Assembly (NCBI RefSeq): GCF_014698145.1
Contig: NZ_JACJSM010000024.1
Span: forward strand, 27,238 to 91,237
From: Oscillatoria sp. FACHB-1406
GTDB taxonomy: Bacteria > Cyanobacteriota > Cyanobacteriia > Cyanobacteriales > Spirulinaceae
Reading direction: 5' to 3'
DNA length: 64,000 nucleotides
The position numbers were made by a program, and so were the translations under genes. Under the pieces are notes generated by a model that saw only the letters and a program-made list of their open reading frames with translations, was not told the origin of the DNA and made no database searches. Shown piece after piece: positions 17,780 to 25,812 of this stretch. Each line of letters opens with the position of its first letter. The first letter of the stretch is position 1.

Positions 17780-18229
17780 TTAGAATAGGGGGGTTTTTTG
17801 CTTGCCCCCTCGGATCTGCTTGCACAACTTTAATTGATTGCCCTGCGAATTCCAATCGACGCGATCGAAAATTTGATACAGCAAGCAGAGTCCCCGTCCT
17901 TGTTCGGCTTCATTTTCCGGAAGCAACGCTTCTGGATCGTCAGGACAGTTACAATTCACCTCAAAACCCGCGCCCCGATCCGAAATAATCCAAGAATAAA
18001 TCCCCTCAGCAATTGAAAACTGAACCTCCACGATTTTACTGGGGTCGAGTTTGTTACCGTGAACGACAGCGTTAACGAGGGCTTCTTGAAGTCCCAATCG
18101 CAGTTCGGGCTGCCATTCCTGGGGAATATTGGCTAGGAGTAAATCGAGAATTGGGCAAAGGTAGAGCGTAGAGGCAAAGCTCAAGGTTTCCCATTTGCTT
18201 CGAGTGACAGGCAGAGAAATAGCAATCAC
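17780..18229 (-). CDS. RsbW-type anti-sigma/serine kinase ATPase
   Basis: A 149-residue single-domain GHKL ATPase like RsbW or SpoIIAB. The N-box is ALVNAVVHGNKLDPSK, followed by ISDRGAGFEV and GRGLCLL for ATP binding. Such proteins bind a sigma factor or phosphorylate a STAS antagonist. A STAS-only protein is encoded at 34950 in this window but is not adjacent. A partner relation is only a guess. Confidence 0.8.
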   Translation of the reverse strand: MIAISLPVTRSKWETLSFASTLYLCPILDLLLANIPQEWQPELRLGLQEALVNAVVHGNKLDPSKIVEVQFSIAEGIYSWIISDRGAGFEVNCNCPDDPEALLPENEAEQGRGLCLLYQIFDRVDWNSQGNQLKLCKQIRGGKQKTPLF

Positions 18230-18404
18230 GCACCTTACCTCATAGGCTTTATATGTTTGCAGCAGTTAGTTCTAGAATAGCGCTAACTTTTAGTTACTTA
18301 AGGGCAAACCCTGACTTGATAAGAATGTTGTGGAACAATTCCTTTTAATTATAGCAAAAAATGATTGTAAAACCCGGAAAATATACGCTTGAACTCTTGA
18401 CAAA

Positions 18405-19820
18405 TTAAGATTTGTGTAGGTCAAACTGAGCTTCTAAAAAAGCAACGCTTTCAACATGGGTCGTTTGGGGGAAAAAATCGGCAGGTTGCACGGCGACTAA
18501 CCGATATTGTCCGCTTTGGCACAGCAGGCGGAGATCGCGGGCTAAAGTGGCGGGTTTGCAACTGACGCAGGCAATGCGAGCGGGTTGCAGGGCGAGGAGA
18601 GCTTCGAGAACGGCGCGATCGCATCCTTTCCGGGGAGGATCGAGCAGTACGAGGTCGGGGATCGCGTCTAGGTGGGCGATCTGGCTTTCTACCGTTCCCG
18701 CCAAAAACTCGACATTCGCGATCGCATTAAGTTCTGCATTGTGTCGAGCTTGTTGCACGGATGCAGCTTGCACCTCGATCCCCACCGCTCGCCCGCATCG
18801 TTGCGCTAACGGGAGGGTAAACGTACCGATCCCGCAGTAAGCATCGAGCAAAAATTCATCGCCCTGCAAAGTCCAGCGATCGAAAATCACCTCCAACAGC
18901 GCCTCTGCTGCTTCCGTATTCACCTGAAAAAACGTCTCCGGGCGCAAATCAAACTCCAATCCAGCAAAAACTTCCCGCAACTCAATGCGTCCGGCAATAC
19001 AGCGCGTTTCCTCCCCAAAAATAACATTCGTCCGCGCCGAGTTAAGGTTGAGCGCCACGCCGACTAAAGCCGGATAGCGCTGCATCCATGCCCGAGCGCG
19101 ATCCCCGAGTTCCGGTAAATCCCTTTCCGTACTCACCAGCGTTGCTAAAATTTCCCCCGTGCGCCGCCCGACGCGCAACGAGAGATGGCGCAATTGACCG
19201 CGATGCGTCCGTTCGTCATAAATCGACCATCCGGCTTGTTGAATTTCTTGTTTGAGATCGGCGAGGAGGGGGTTGAGGCGTGCGTCCTGCACCGGACATT
19301 GATTGAGATTGACGATCTGGTGCGTTCCGGTGCGATAATACCCCGCTTGAACGTTGCCCGCCGCGTTTATACCGAGGGGATACGTGGCTTTGTTGCGATA
19401 GTTGAGGGAGGAAGCCGCCGTTAGGATGGGTGCAACGGGGGGATTGTCAAAGCCGCCGATGCGAGTGAGGGCTTGGACAACGCGATCGCGCTTAGCTTGT
19501 TGTTGATACTCGTCGCTGACGTGCTGCCACTGACAACCGCCGCACTTATCCGCGACGATGCAGCGCGGGCGAATCCGATGCGGGGAGGCGTGCAGAAGGG
19601 TTTCGAGCTTAGCGGCGGCATACTGAGGTTTGACGCGCAGCAAGCGGGCTAAAACGCGATCGCCGGTTACAGTGTCGGGAACGAAAACCACGCGCCCCCC
19701 AAAGCGCCCGACTCCTTCGCCAGTATCATTGAGATCTGCGATCGTCACCTCGATTAACTCTCCCTGCTGCCAGCGCGACGAAATCTCGTCTCGATTCTCG
19801 CTGTCTTTTAACTCGACCAT
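18405..19820 (-). CDS. rlmD: 23S rRNA (uracil-5-)-methyltransferase, RlmD/RumA type
   Basis: Makes m5U in 23S rRNA using SAM. The N-terminal TRAM domain starts near VTIADLNDTGEGVGRFGG. The iron-sulfur ligands are in CIVADKCGGCQW plus a later Cys in LNQCPVQD. The SAM site is DAYCGIGTFTLPLA, then LLDPPRKGCD, and the catalytic Cys is in ACVSCKPATLARD. Two upstream in-frame ATGs exist (19856, 19835). The start at 19820 is chosen for its GAGG five bases upstream and gives 471 residues. Cyanobacterial annotations often leave the exact target (U747 or U1939) open. Confidence 0.9.
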   Translation of the reverse strand: MVELKDSENRDEISSRWQQGELIEVTIADLNDTGEGVGRFGGRVVFVPDTVTGDRVLARLLRVKPQYAAAKLETLLHASPHRIRPRCIVADKCGGCQWQHVSDEYQQQAKRDRVVQALTRIGGFDNPPVAPILTAASSLNYRNKATYPLGINAAGNVQAGYYRTGTHQIVNLNQCPVQDARLNPLLADLKQEIQQAGWSIYDERTHRGQLRHLSLRVGRRTGEILATLVSTERDLPELGDRARAWMQRYPALVGVALNLNSARTNVIFGEETRCIAGRIELREVFAGLEFDLRPETFFQVNTEAAEALLEVIFDRWTLQGDEFLLDAYCGIGTFTLPLAQRCGRAVGIEVQAASVQQARHNAELNAIANVEFLAGTVESQIAHLDAIPDLVLLDPPRKGCDRAVLEALLALQPARIACVSCKPATLARDLRLLCQSGQYRLVAVQPADFFPQTTHVESVAFLEAQFDLHKS

Positions 19821-19884
19821 CTTGTCCTCATTCATAATTTGTAATAATTTTCTCATTCCCCGTCCCCCTATCCCTCATTACCCT

Positions 19885-19980
19885 ATCACCGAGTACGCTG
19901 AGCCTGCCGAAGCGCCATCCCCCCGTCACCCCATCACCGGGTACGCTGAGCCTGCCGAAGCGCCATCCCCCCGTCACCCC
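19885..19980. repeat. Two 48-bp tandem repeats
   Basis: Units at 19885-19932 and 19933-19980 differ at one base. Each contains ACGCTGAGCCTGCCGAAGCG and a C-rich run. They lie in the gap between the rRNA methyltransferase start and apcD, with further CACCCCATCCCTC-like degenerate copies after them. Confidence 0.9.
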
Positions 19981-20073
19981 ATCCCTCCGTCACCCTATCC
20001 CCCATCACCCTACTTCCTTTCTGTCCCACCGAATCGCTAAACTACATAATGTTATTAAATTCACCTCGATAGT

Positions 20074-20559
20074 ATGAGTGTAGTTAGCCAAGTTATTCTC
20101 AAAGCAGACGACGAACTCCGCTACCCCAGCAGTGGCGAACTCCAGAGTATCAAAGAGTTTATGACCACCGGGGAACAGCGAGTCCGCATCGCTGAAACCC
20201 TCGGCGAAAACGAAAAGAAAATTGTCGATCGCGCCAGCAAAGAATTGTGGAAAAAGCGTCCCGACTATATCTCTCAAGGCGGGAACGCTTACGGTCAACG
20301 CGAGCGCGCTCAGTGTTTGCGCGACTATGGCTGGTACTTGCGCCTCGTCACTTACGGAGTTCTGTGCGGCGACAAAGAACCGATCGAATCCATCGGCGTA
20401 ATTGGCGCGCGCGAGATGTATAATGCGCTCAACGTCCCCATGCCGGGGATGGCAGAAGCAATTCGTTGCCTGAAAGAAGCCTCTTTGGGACTGCTGACGG
20501 GCGAAGATGCCAGAGCTACCGCACCCTACTTCGATTACCTGATCCAAGCCATGTCTTGA
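20074..20559 (+). CDS. apcD: Allophycocyanin B alpha subunit, terminal emitter
   Basis: ApcD replaces an ApcA subunit in the phycobilisome core and emits at long wavelength, passing energy on to the photosystems. The 161-residue sequence has the phycobiliprotein fold, with the chromophore Cys at residue 81 in [16 protein letters not shown]. The opening [20 protein letters not shown] and the end [12 protein letters not shown] match ApcD rather than ApcA, from memory of Synechocystis ApcD. It stands alone, away from apcABC, as is usual. Confidence 0.93.
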   Translation: MSVVSQVILKADDELRYPSSGELQSIKEFMTTGEQRVRIAETLGENEKKIVDRASKELWKKRPDYISQGGNAYGQRERAQCLRDYGWYLRLVTYGVLCGDKEPIESIGVIGAREMYNALNVPMPGMAEAIRCLKEASLGLLTGEDARATAPYFDYLIQAMS

Positions 20560-20918
20560 AGTTAGCTGGGGCAGAAAGCGCGATCGGTGCAGCCCCAAGC
20601 AGATTTGAGAGGGGATCGCGCAGCGTGCCGCGCTCCAGCCTCACTCCTTCCACCCAGCCCGCGCGCTCAACCGCGAGGTTAAGGAAGAGGGTTGTTGCGT
20701 TACCCGCCGCGCGATCGCCCAACTTAATCAAAAAAAAAGACAGCTTCCGGTCAAGAAACTGTCAACTCGTCATGTGTTCCCTATGATTGACTCCCGTGGA
20801 GTTCAGTTAACGATTAGTATGGCTGAGGTGAAAGGCAGATCGAGGGAGGGGGATCATCTCTAGACTGTGATATTCATTACACGCAACCGCTGCTGGAGGG
20901 ATTAGTCCTGCTGCCAAG
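20560..20918. other. Gap after apcD, no gene seen
   Basis: The 359-bp gap has a run of nine A followed by a weak stem, GACAG/CTGTC (about 20741-20765), and a near-palindrome TGACTCCCGTGGAGTTCA (about 20790). Neither has a T-run in the apcD direction. No coding frame here is convincing. Confidence 0.5.
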
Positions 20919-21434
20919 ATGAAATCGAGCCAAAATTTACTCGTTTGGGCTTTGCTATTCCTTCTGTTGGCCTACATCGGTTTGGGCTGGTATGTCGCGC
21001 GCGCCACCGCAGCTTGGCAATTTTGGGTGCGTGCCGGTGTTTGCAGCGCGCCCGAACTGGAGAAATCCTGGATTTGTCTGTGGCTCGATCGGCCGGTATT
21101 TGCGTGGAGCGCCCTTTTCCTCAGTATCGCTGCTTTCCTCCTCGCCCTCGTTCACCCGATTACCAAACTCAAAAGCGTCTTCGGCAATTGGCTTCAGTCT
21201 GATACCAAAGCCTTTCTCTCCGTTATCGTGATCTCCTTTTTGGTGGTCGTGGTCTTAACGCGGAGCGATTTAGTCGCAGAAGGTCTGAGCTTGCTCGCGC
21301 CGGGACTGCTCGCGCGCCTAGAATTGCGCTGGGCGGGATACAGCGATTGGCACTCCTTCGGAATGATTATCGTTATCTGCGCGGTTGGGTATGTGGCGGG
21401 TTTATCGCTGTATCAACATTACGGAGTTCCTTGA
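20919..21434 (+). CDS. Four-helix membrane protein, function unknown
   Basis: A 171-residue protein with four hydrophobic segments (about 7-25, 60-80, 98-116 and 145-165). A cysteine-containing loop (RAGVCSAPELEKSWICLW) lies between the first two. No family is recognised. It lies between two photosynthesis genes, apcD and psb27, on the same strand but 200-360 bp from each. A photosynthetic role is unproven. Confidence 0.7.
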   Translation: MKSSQNLLVWALLFLLLAYIGLGWYVARATAAWQFWVRAGVCSAPELEKSWICLWLDRPVFAWSALFLSIAAFLLALVHPITKLKSVFGNWLQSDTKAFLSVIVISFLVVVVLTRSDLVAEGLSLLAPGLLARLELRWAGYSDWHSFGMIIVICAVGYVAGLSLYQHYGVP

Positions 21435-21631
21435 GTGCGAGCGAGTTCTACCAATTCTCCTTGATTTTGCACTTCGCTTCATAACCGTAAGAAGTAGACC
21501 AGTCCTTGCCTTCGGCTCAAACAGACCGAGCGAAACCCCAAAATTTTCCCCAGAAGAACTGACCGGCAAAGACCATTAGACTATAGGATCGAATTTAGAG
21601 ATTCGCGTTTTTGTAATTAAATATCAAACAG

Positions 21632-22039
21632 ATGGTTCCCATTAAATCCTTCTTATCCCGCCTGCTCGCGTTGATGTTAATTGTTGTTGTCGGCCTAGCG
21701 GGCTGTGCAAACAATCCTTCCGGGCTAACGGGAAATTATTCTCAGGATACTTTGACCGTGCTGCAAAGTCTCGGTACCGCGATCGACTCGGCCGATAACG
21801 CTGAAAACAAAGCCGATATCGTCCGTTTAGCTCGCACCCAGATGAATGACTATGCGGCGCGCTACCGCAGAGATCGTAAAGTTTCAGCGCTGCGCTCGTT
21901 TACGACGATGCAAACGGCAGTCAACAGCCTAGCAGGCTTTTATAGCTCCTACGGGACTCGTCCGATTCCCGAGAAGTTGAAAAAGCGTCTCAAGCAAGAG
22001 TTCAAGCAGGTTGAGTTCGCTCTCAATCGCGATTCTTAG
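21632..22039 (+). CDS. psb27: Psb27, photosystem II assembly lipoprotein
   Basis: Psb27 binds CP43 on the lumen side of photosystem II during assembly and repair. The 135-residue precursor has a lipoprotein signal with lipobox LAGC (Cys25). The mature part is a small helical bundle including GNYSQDTLTVLQSL and ARTQMNDYAARYRRD. The length and motifs fit the family. Confidence 0.92.
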   Translation: MVPIKSFLSRLLALMLIVVVGLAGCANNPSGLTGNYSQDTLTVLQSLGTAIDSADNAENKADIVRLARTQMNDYAARYRRDRKVSALRSFTTMQTAVNSLAGFYSSYGTRPIPEKLKKRLKQEFKQVEFALNRDS

Positions 22040-22185
22040 TTGCACCGCGATCGCGAAAATACGGGGCATTATTCCCTTCTTCCTGGAGTTGGCTCCGATA
22101 TGCCCCAAAAAAATGCCAAATTAGAGTTGCTAAGTTAAAAAGTTTTTGCTAACATAGCTAAGCCGAGTGCAAAAAAGCACAAAGC

Positions 22186-22258
<73 letters not shown>

Positions 22259-22314
22259 TTAAAAGCGGCGCTTTGCCGCAGAACGCCAATTTAAGAATAG
22301 GTGGTAGGATTAGA

Positions 22315-22485
22315 AAATTTGGTTTTGGTGGGGAGCCGCCACCAAACGTAAGGGGGAAAGTCCGGTGCAAATCCGGCGCTGTCCCGCAACTGTAAGCCAA
22401 TTTTGGCGTGCCAGCGATCGTGGAAATTATCCGAACCTTCAGCTGGAGAGCCAAGATTGTGTAAGTCAGAATGCCCGCCGGATTG
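22315..22485 (+). ncRNA. Cobalamin (B12) riboswitch
   Basis: The core GTCCGGTGCAAATCCGG is followed by CGCTGTCCCGCAACTGTAA, the conserved B12 aptamer core. The B12 box reads GTCAGAATGCCCGCC near 22465-22479. It lies 44 bp before the cbiM ATG. When B12 is plentiful such elements shut off expression, so cobalt uptake by cbiMNQO should be repressed by the end product. The 5' limit is approximate. It may include the GGTGG/CCACC stem at about 22327. Confidence 0.93.
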
Positions 22486-22528
22486 GAAAAAACTGTTGAA
22501 TCTATAAGTCTGCGAGGTACAGACAAAG

Positions 22529-23284
22529 ATGAAAAAGCATAAATGGTGGAACCTTGCGCTGATGGCCGGGTTGAGTTGTTATTTAGTTGCTGCATCGCCC
22601 GCACCGGCTCATGCAATGCACATCATGGAAGGATTTTTGCCTGTAGGCTGGGCTATTTTTTGGTGGTTAGTCTATCTTCCCTTTCTATTTTGGGGGATGC
22701 GATCGCTTTCTAAGCTCGCTCGCCAGCATCCCGAAACCAAACTGCTGCTAGCCCTAGCCGGGGCTTTTGCTTTTGTCCTCTCCGCTCTAAAAATTCCCTC
22801 AGTGACGGGCAGTTGCTCTCATCCCACCGGAACAGGCTTAGGAGCGATATTATTTGGGCCGGCTGCGATGTCGGTTTTAGGGGGACTGGTACTGCTGTTC
22901 CAAGCGCTCCTCTTAGCGCATGGAGGGCTAACCACATTGGGGGCGAGTGGCTTCGCAATGGCTGTTGTGGGCCCCTTTGTAGCTTACAGCGTCTATCGAG
23001 CGATCGCGCGTTTTACCGGAAAACAAACGCTAGCTATCTTCCTAGCTGCCGCCCTTGGCAATTTTCTAGCTTATGTGTCAACTTCCGTGCAATTAGCCCT
23101 CGCCTTCCCCGCACCCAATGGCGGTATTTTGGCATCCTTTGTTAAGTTTGCCGGAATTTTTGCCGTAACCCAAATTCCCTTAGCCATTAGCGAAGGATTC
23201 TTGACCGTATTGGTGTGGAACTGGCTACAGACTTACAACCGCCAAGAATTAGAGGTTCTAAAATCGATCGCGCAGGAGTCATAA
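22529..23284 (+). CDS. cbiM: Cobalt ECF transporter, substrate-binding membrane subunit
   Basis: CbiM selects Co2+ for uptake. The 251-residue product opens with a 29-residue leader ending PAHA. Cleavage would expose MHIMEGFLP, the N-terminal metal-binding loop of mature CbiM. Further features are the [18 protein letters not shown] motif and six or so membrane segments. It is the first gene after the riboswitch and is followed five bases later by cbiN. Confidence 0.95.
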   Translation: MKKHKWWNLALMAGLSCYLVAASPAPAHAMHIMEGFLPVGWAIFWWLVYLPFLFWGMRSLSKLARQHPETKLLLALAGAFAFVLSALKIPSVTGSCSHPTGTGLGAILFGPAAMSVLGGLVLLFQALLLAHGGLTTLGASGFAMAVVGPFVAYSVYRAIARFTGKQTLAIFLAAALGNFLAYVSTSVQLALAFPAPNGGILASFVKFAGIFAVTQIPLAISEGFLTVLVWNWLQTYNRQELEVLKSIAQES

Positions 23285-23289
23285 AATTC

Positions 23290-23634
23290 ATGAACCGAGT
23301 AAACCGAAGTTGGAATAATTGGCTTTTGGTGTTGGCAGTCGTCGGTTTGGCAATTGCGCCACTCCTACTACTTCGAGATGCAGAGTTTGGCGGGGCGGAT
23401 GTCGAAGCAACCGCCGCAATTAAAGAAGTCGATCCCAACTATCAGCCTTGGGTAAAACCTGTTTTCACGCCTGCTAGCGGCGAGATAGAATCGCTGCTAT
23501 TCGCCGTACAAGCTGGACTGGGAGCGGGAGTCATCGGCTATGTGTTGGGGCTATATCGGGGCAGAACAGAGCGCGACAATACCCAACGGCAACCCCAAAT
23601 AAAACCCCCTCGTGCCGACTCCGGAGATTATTAG
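23290..23634 (+). CDS. cbiN: Cobalt ECF transporter, CbiN subunit
   Basis: A 114-residue protein with two membrane helices (about 10-26 and 78-95) flanking a lumen or periplasm-side loop, the normal CbiN layout. CbiN helps CbiM load cobalt. The loop has AEFGGADVEATAAI and NYQPWVKPVF, typical of the family. The ATG at 23290 is chosen. A longer frame would overlap cbiM by 70 bases without cause. Confidence 0.9.
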   Translation: MNRVNRSWNNWLLVLAVVGLAIAPLLLLRDAEFGGADVEATAAIKEVDPNYQPWVKPVFTPASGEIESLLFAVQAGLGAGVIGYVLGLYRGRTERDNTQRQPQIKPPRADSGDY

Positions 23635-23643
23635 TCTAATTTT

Positions 23644-24447
23644 ATGCCCCACGATCTCAATGCCTATGCCTATACGAATCGCCTCAAACAATTACCCCCC
23701 CAACAAAAGCTAACTTTTGCTTTAGTTATTCTCTCAATTGCGTTGGTGACGCACCCGATCGCTCAAGGACTTATTTTTGTTTGGTTAAGTGTTTGGATCG
23801 TTGGCTACGCTCGCATTCCAGCTAAAATCTACGGGCGGGTTTTGTTCGTAATAATGTTCTTTTTATTCGCGAGTCTTCCCGCTCTTATTATCGAAGGAGT
23901 CTCTGCCGCTCAACTCGATCGTATCCAGACGAATTCGTTAGCTGGGGTTGTGTTAGGAGATTGGTATTTTTTTATAAGTCAAACCGGACTGATGCGAGCG
24001 GTTGAAGTCTCGATGCGATCGCTAGCCTGCGTTTCTTGCTTGCTGTTTATTCTGTTTACCATTCCGTTTGCAGAATTATTAGCGATTATGCGTCGATGTC
24101 GCGTGCCTTCGCTTCTCATCGATCTTTTACTCCTGATGTATCGATTTATATTTTTATTTCTGGAGGTTGCCTTACAACTGGAATTAGCCCAACGATCGCG
24201 GGGTGGATATCGGACTCGCCAGCGATGGCTTCACAGTACGGGATTACTAATCGGGCAATTGGTAGTGCGATCGCTGCAACGCTACCAACAATTTTCTCTA
24301 GGGTTAGCGGCTCGTGGGTTTAATGGAAATTTCAAAGTTTATACTCATCAGTCCTATCACTATTCTCAACGTTACGCGATCGAATCTTTGGTTGGATGTA
24401 TCGGCTTAATTCTTTTAGAATCACAGTTCGTAATTCGTAATTCGTAG
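23644..24447 (+). CDS. cbiQ: Cobalt ECF transporter, CbiQ T-component
   Basis: Membrane coupling subunit between CbiM/N and the CbiO ATPase. The 267-residue protein has about five membrane helices and the two Ala-Arg-Gly type coupling motifs, AQRSRGGYR and AARGFNG. The last residues (FVIRNS) and the stop codon are encoded by the heptamer repeat that follows, so the native C-terminus has been extended or replaced by repeat DNA. Confidence 0.92.
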   Translation: MPHDLNAYAYTNRLKQLPPQQKLTFALVILSIALVTHPIAQGLIFVWLSVWIVGYARIPAKIYGRVLFVIMFFLFASLPALIIEGVSAAQLDRIQTNSLAGVVLGDWYFFISQTGLMRAVEVSMRSLACVSCLLFILFTIPFAELLAIMRRCRVPSLLIDLLLLMYRFIFLFLEVALQLELAQRSRGGYRTRQRWLHSTGLLIGQLVVRSLQRYQQFSLGLAARGFNGNFKVYTHQSYHYSQRYAIESLVGCIGLILLESQFVIRNS

Positions 24448-24515
24448 TTCGTAATTCGTAATTCGTAATTCGTAGTTCGTAGTTCGTAGTTCGTAATTCG
24501 TAATTCGTAATTCGT
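24422..24515. repeat. Heptamer repeat array (AATTCGT/AGTTCGT) at the cbiQ end
   Basis: About thirteen units alternating AATTCGT and AGTTCGT, starting inside the cbiQ coding end. A degenerate tail of CATGATT/CATCATT units runs on to about 24600. Confidence 0.9.
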
Positions 24516-24618
24516 GATTTATCATTTATCGCTCATGATTCATCATTTATCGCTCATGATTCATCATTCACCCCTCATGATTCATCACTCATAACTCACA
24601 ATCCCCCCATTCATCACT

Positions 24619-24790
24619 TATAGCGCTACTGAAAACTTAAATGTACGTCTCTAAACGCTGAAAGTCTTTGCTGGTGGGTGCTGCCCACCCTACCCAATGT
24701 CTTAAATGTACGTTTCTAAACGCTAAAAATCTTTGCTGGTGGGCGCTGCCCACCCTACCCAATGTCCTAACCGAGTTGCGTAGCGCTATA
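24619..24790. mobile_element. 172-bp element with 11-bp inverted ends between cbiQ and cbiO
   Basis: The ends are TATAGCGCTAC and GTAGCGCTATA, an exact inverted pair. Inside are two tandem 65-bp units (TTAAATGTACGT...CTGCCCACCCTACCCAATGT), each with a GGTGGGC/GCCCACC stem. A related single unit lies at about 27739-27795. It has no coding capacity. No clear target duplication is seen, so mobility is only suggested. Confidence 0.5.
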
Positions 24791-24831
24791 TTACTCATTA
24801 TCAATTATCCATTATTCATTATCCATTATTA

Positions 24832-25659
24832 ATGCTCCTTCCCCTCCTGGAATTTCGCTCGGTTTGCTACACTTACCCCGGTACAGAATATCCCGCCGTT
24901 CGAGATATCAATTTAGCGATCGCGGCAGGACAAAAGACCGTTATTTTAGGTCATAATGGCTGTGGAAAATCAACGCTTTTATTTCTAGCTGATGGTTTAT
25001 ATCGTTGCGACTCCGGAGCAATTTATTGGCAAGGCGAACCGTTAAAGTATCAGGCAAGGATGCTCAATCTTTGGCGGCAACGGATAGGTTTAGCATTTCA
25101 AGATCCAGAACAACAATTAGTAGCAGCAACGGTAGCCGAAGATATTTCCTACGGATTGTGCAATTTGCCCTTATCCGAAGCAGAAATTGCTCGACGATTG
25201 CATCAAACCTTGCTCGATTTTTCGCTTCAAGAACTTGCCGATCGCCCGCTGCATCACCTCAGTTTGGGACAAAAACGACGAGTAGCCCTAGCTGGGGTAA
25301 TGGCGTTGCAACCCGAACTGCTATTGCTAGACGAACCGACAGCTTACCTCGATCGCCGACAAACTCGCCATCTATTTGAAGAACTCGATCGCATCCAAGC
25401 GAGTGGTACGACGATTGTTATTGCAACTCACGATCTCGATCTCGCCTATGCTTGGGCGGATTGGGCGATCGTGCTGCATGAAGGACGATTGATGCACTCC
25501 TCACCTGCACCCGATCTTTTCGGTTGCGCCGATCTCCTGGAGGAACTTCAGTTAGGACTGCCAACCCTCCTAGAATGCTGGTACGCACTCCCTCCAGCAT
25601 ACCGCGATCGCCGCTCTCCCCCCCGAACCCTATCGGAGTTGCGATCGTACTGTTTGTAA
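24832..25659 (+). CDS. cbiO: Cobalt ECF transporter, ATP-binding subunit
   Basis: ATPase of the Cbi uptake system. The 275-residue protein has Walker A GHNGCGKST (40-48), the Q-loop in AFQDPEQQLV, the signature LSLGQKRRVALAG, Walker B LLLLDEPTAYLD and the switch His in ATHDLD. It is separated from cbiQ by 384 bp of repeats. Its stop codon falls in the first unit of the following heptamer array. Confidence 0.95.
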   Translation: MLLPLLEFRSVCYTYPGTEYPAVRDINLAIAAGQKTVILGHNGCGKSTLLFLADGLYRCDSGAIYWQGEPLKYQARMLNLWRQRIGLAFQDPEQQLVAATVAEDISYGLCNLPLSEAEIARRLHQTLLDFSLQELADRPLHHLSLGQKRRVALAGVMALQPELLLLDEPTAYLDRRQTRHLFEELDRIQASGTTIVIATHDLDLAYAWADWAIVLHEGRLMHSSPAPDLFGCADLLEELQLGLPTLLECWYALPPAYRDRRSPPRTLSELRSYCL

Positions 25660-25768
25660 TTCGTAATTCGTAATTCGTAGTTCGTAATTCGTAATTCGTA
25701 ATTCGTAGTTCGTAATTCGTAATTCGTAATTCGTAGTTCGTAGTTCGTAGTTCGTAGTTCGTAGTTCA
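25656..25768. repeat. Heptamer repeat array (AATTCGT/AGTTCGT) at the cbiO end
   Basis: About sixteen units in direct tandem between cbiO and the cbiG-cobJ gene. A degenerate CATAATT/CATAACT tail follows to 25812, right up to the next start codon. Confidence 0.9.
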
Positions 25769-25812
25769 CCACTCATAATTCATCATTCATAACTCATAAC
25801 TCATAATTCACA

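Noticed and set aside
19821..19856. Longer start of the rRNA methyltransferase
   Set aside because: Neither upstream ATG has a Shine-Dalgarno sequence, while the ATG at 19820 has GAGG five bases upstream.
24422..25812. Possible CRISPR array
   Set aside because: Units are 7 bp with no spacers, and no cas genes are present. They are STRR-type tandem heptamers.
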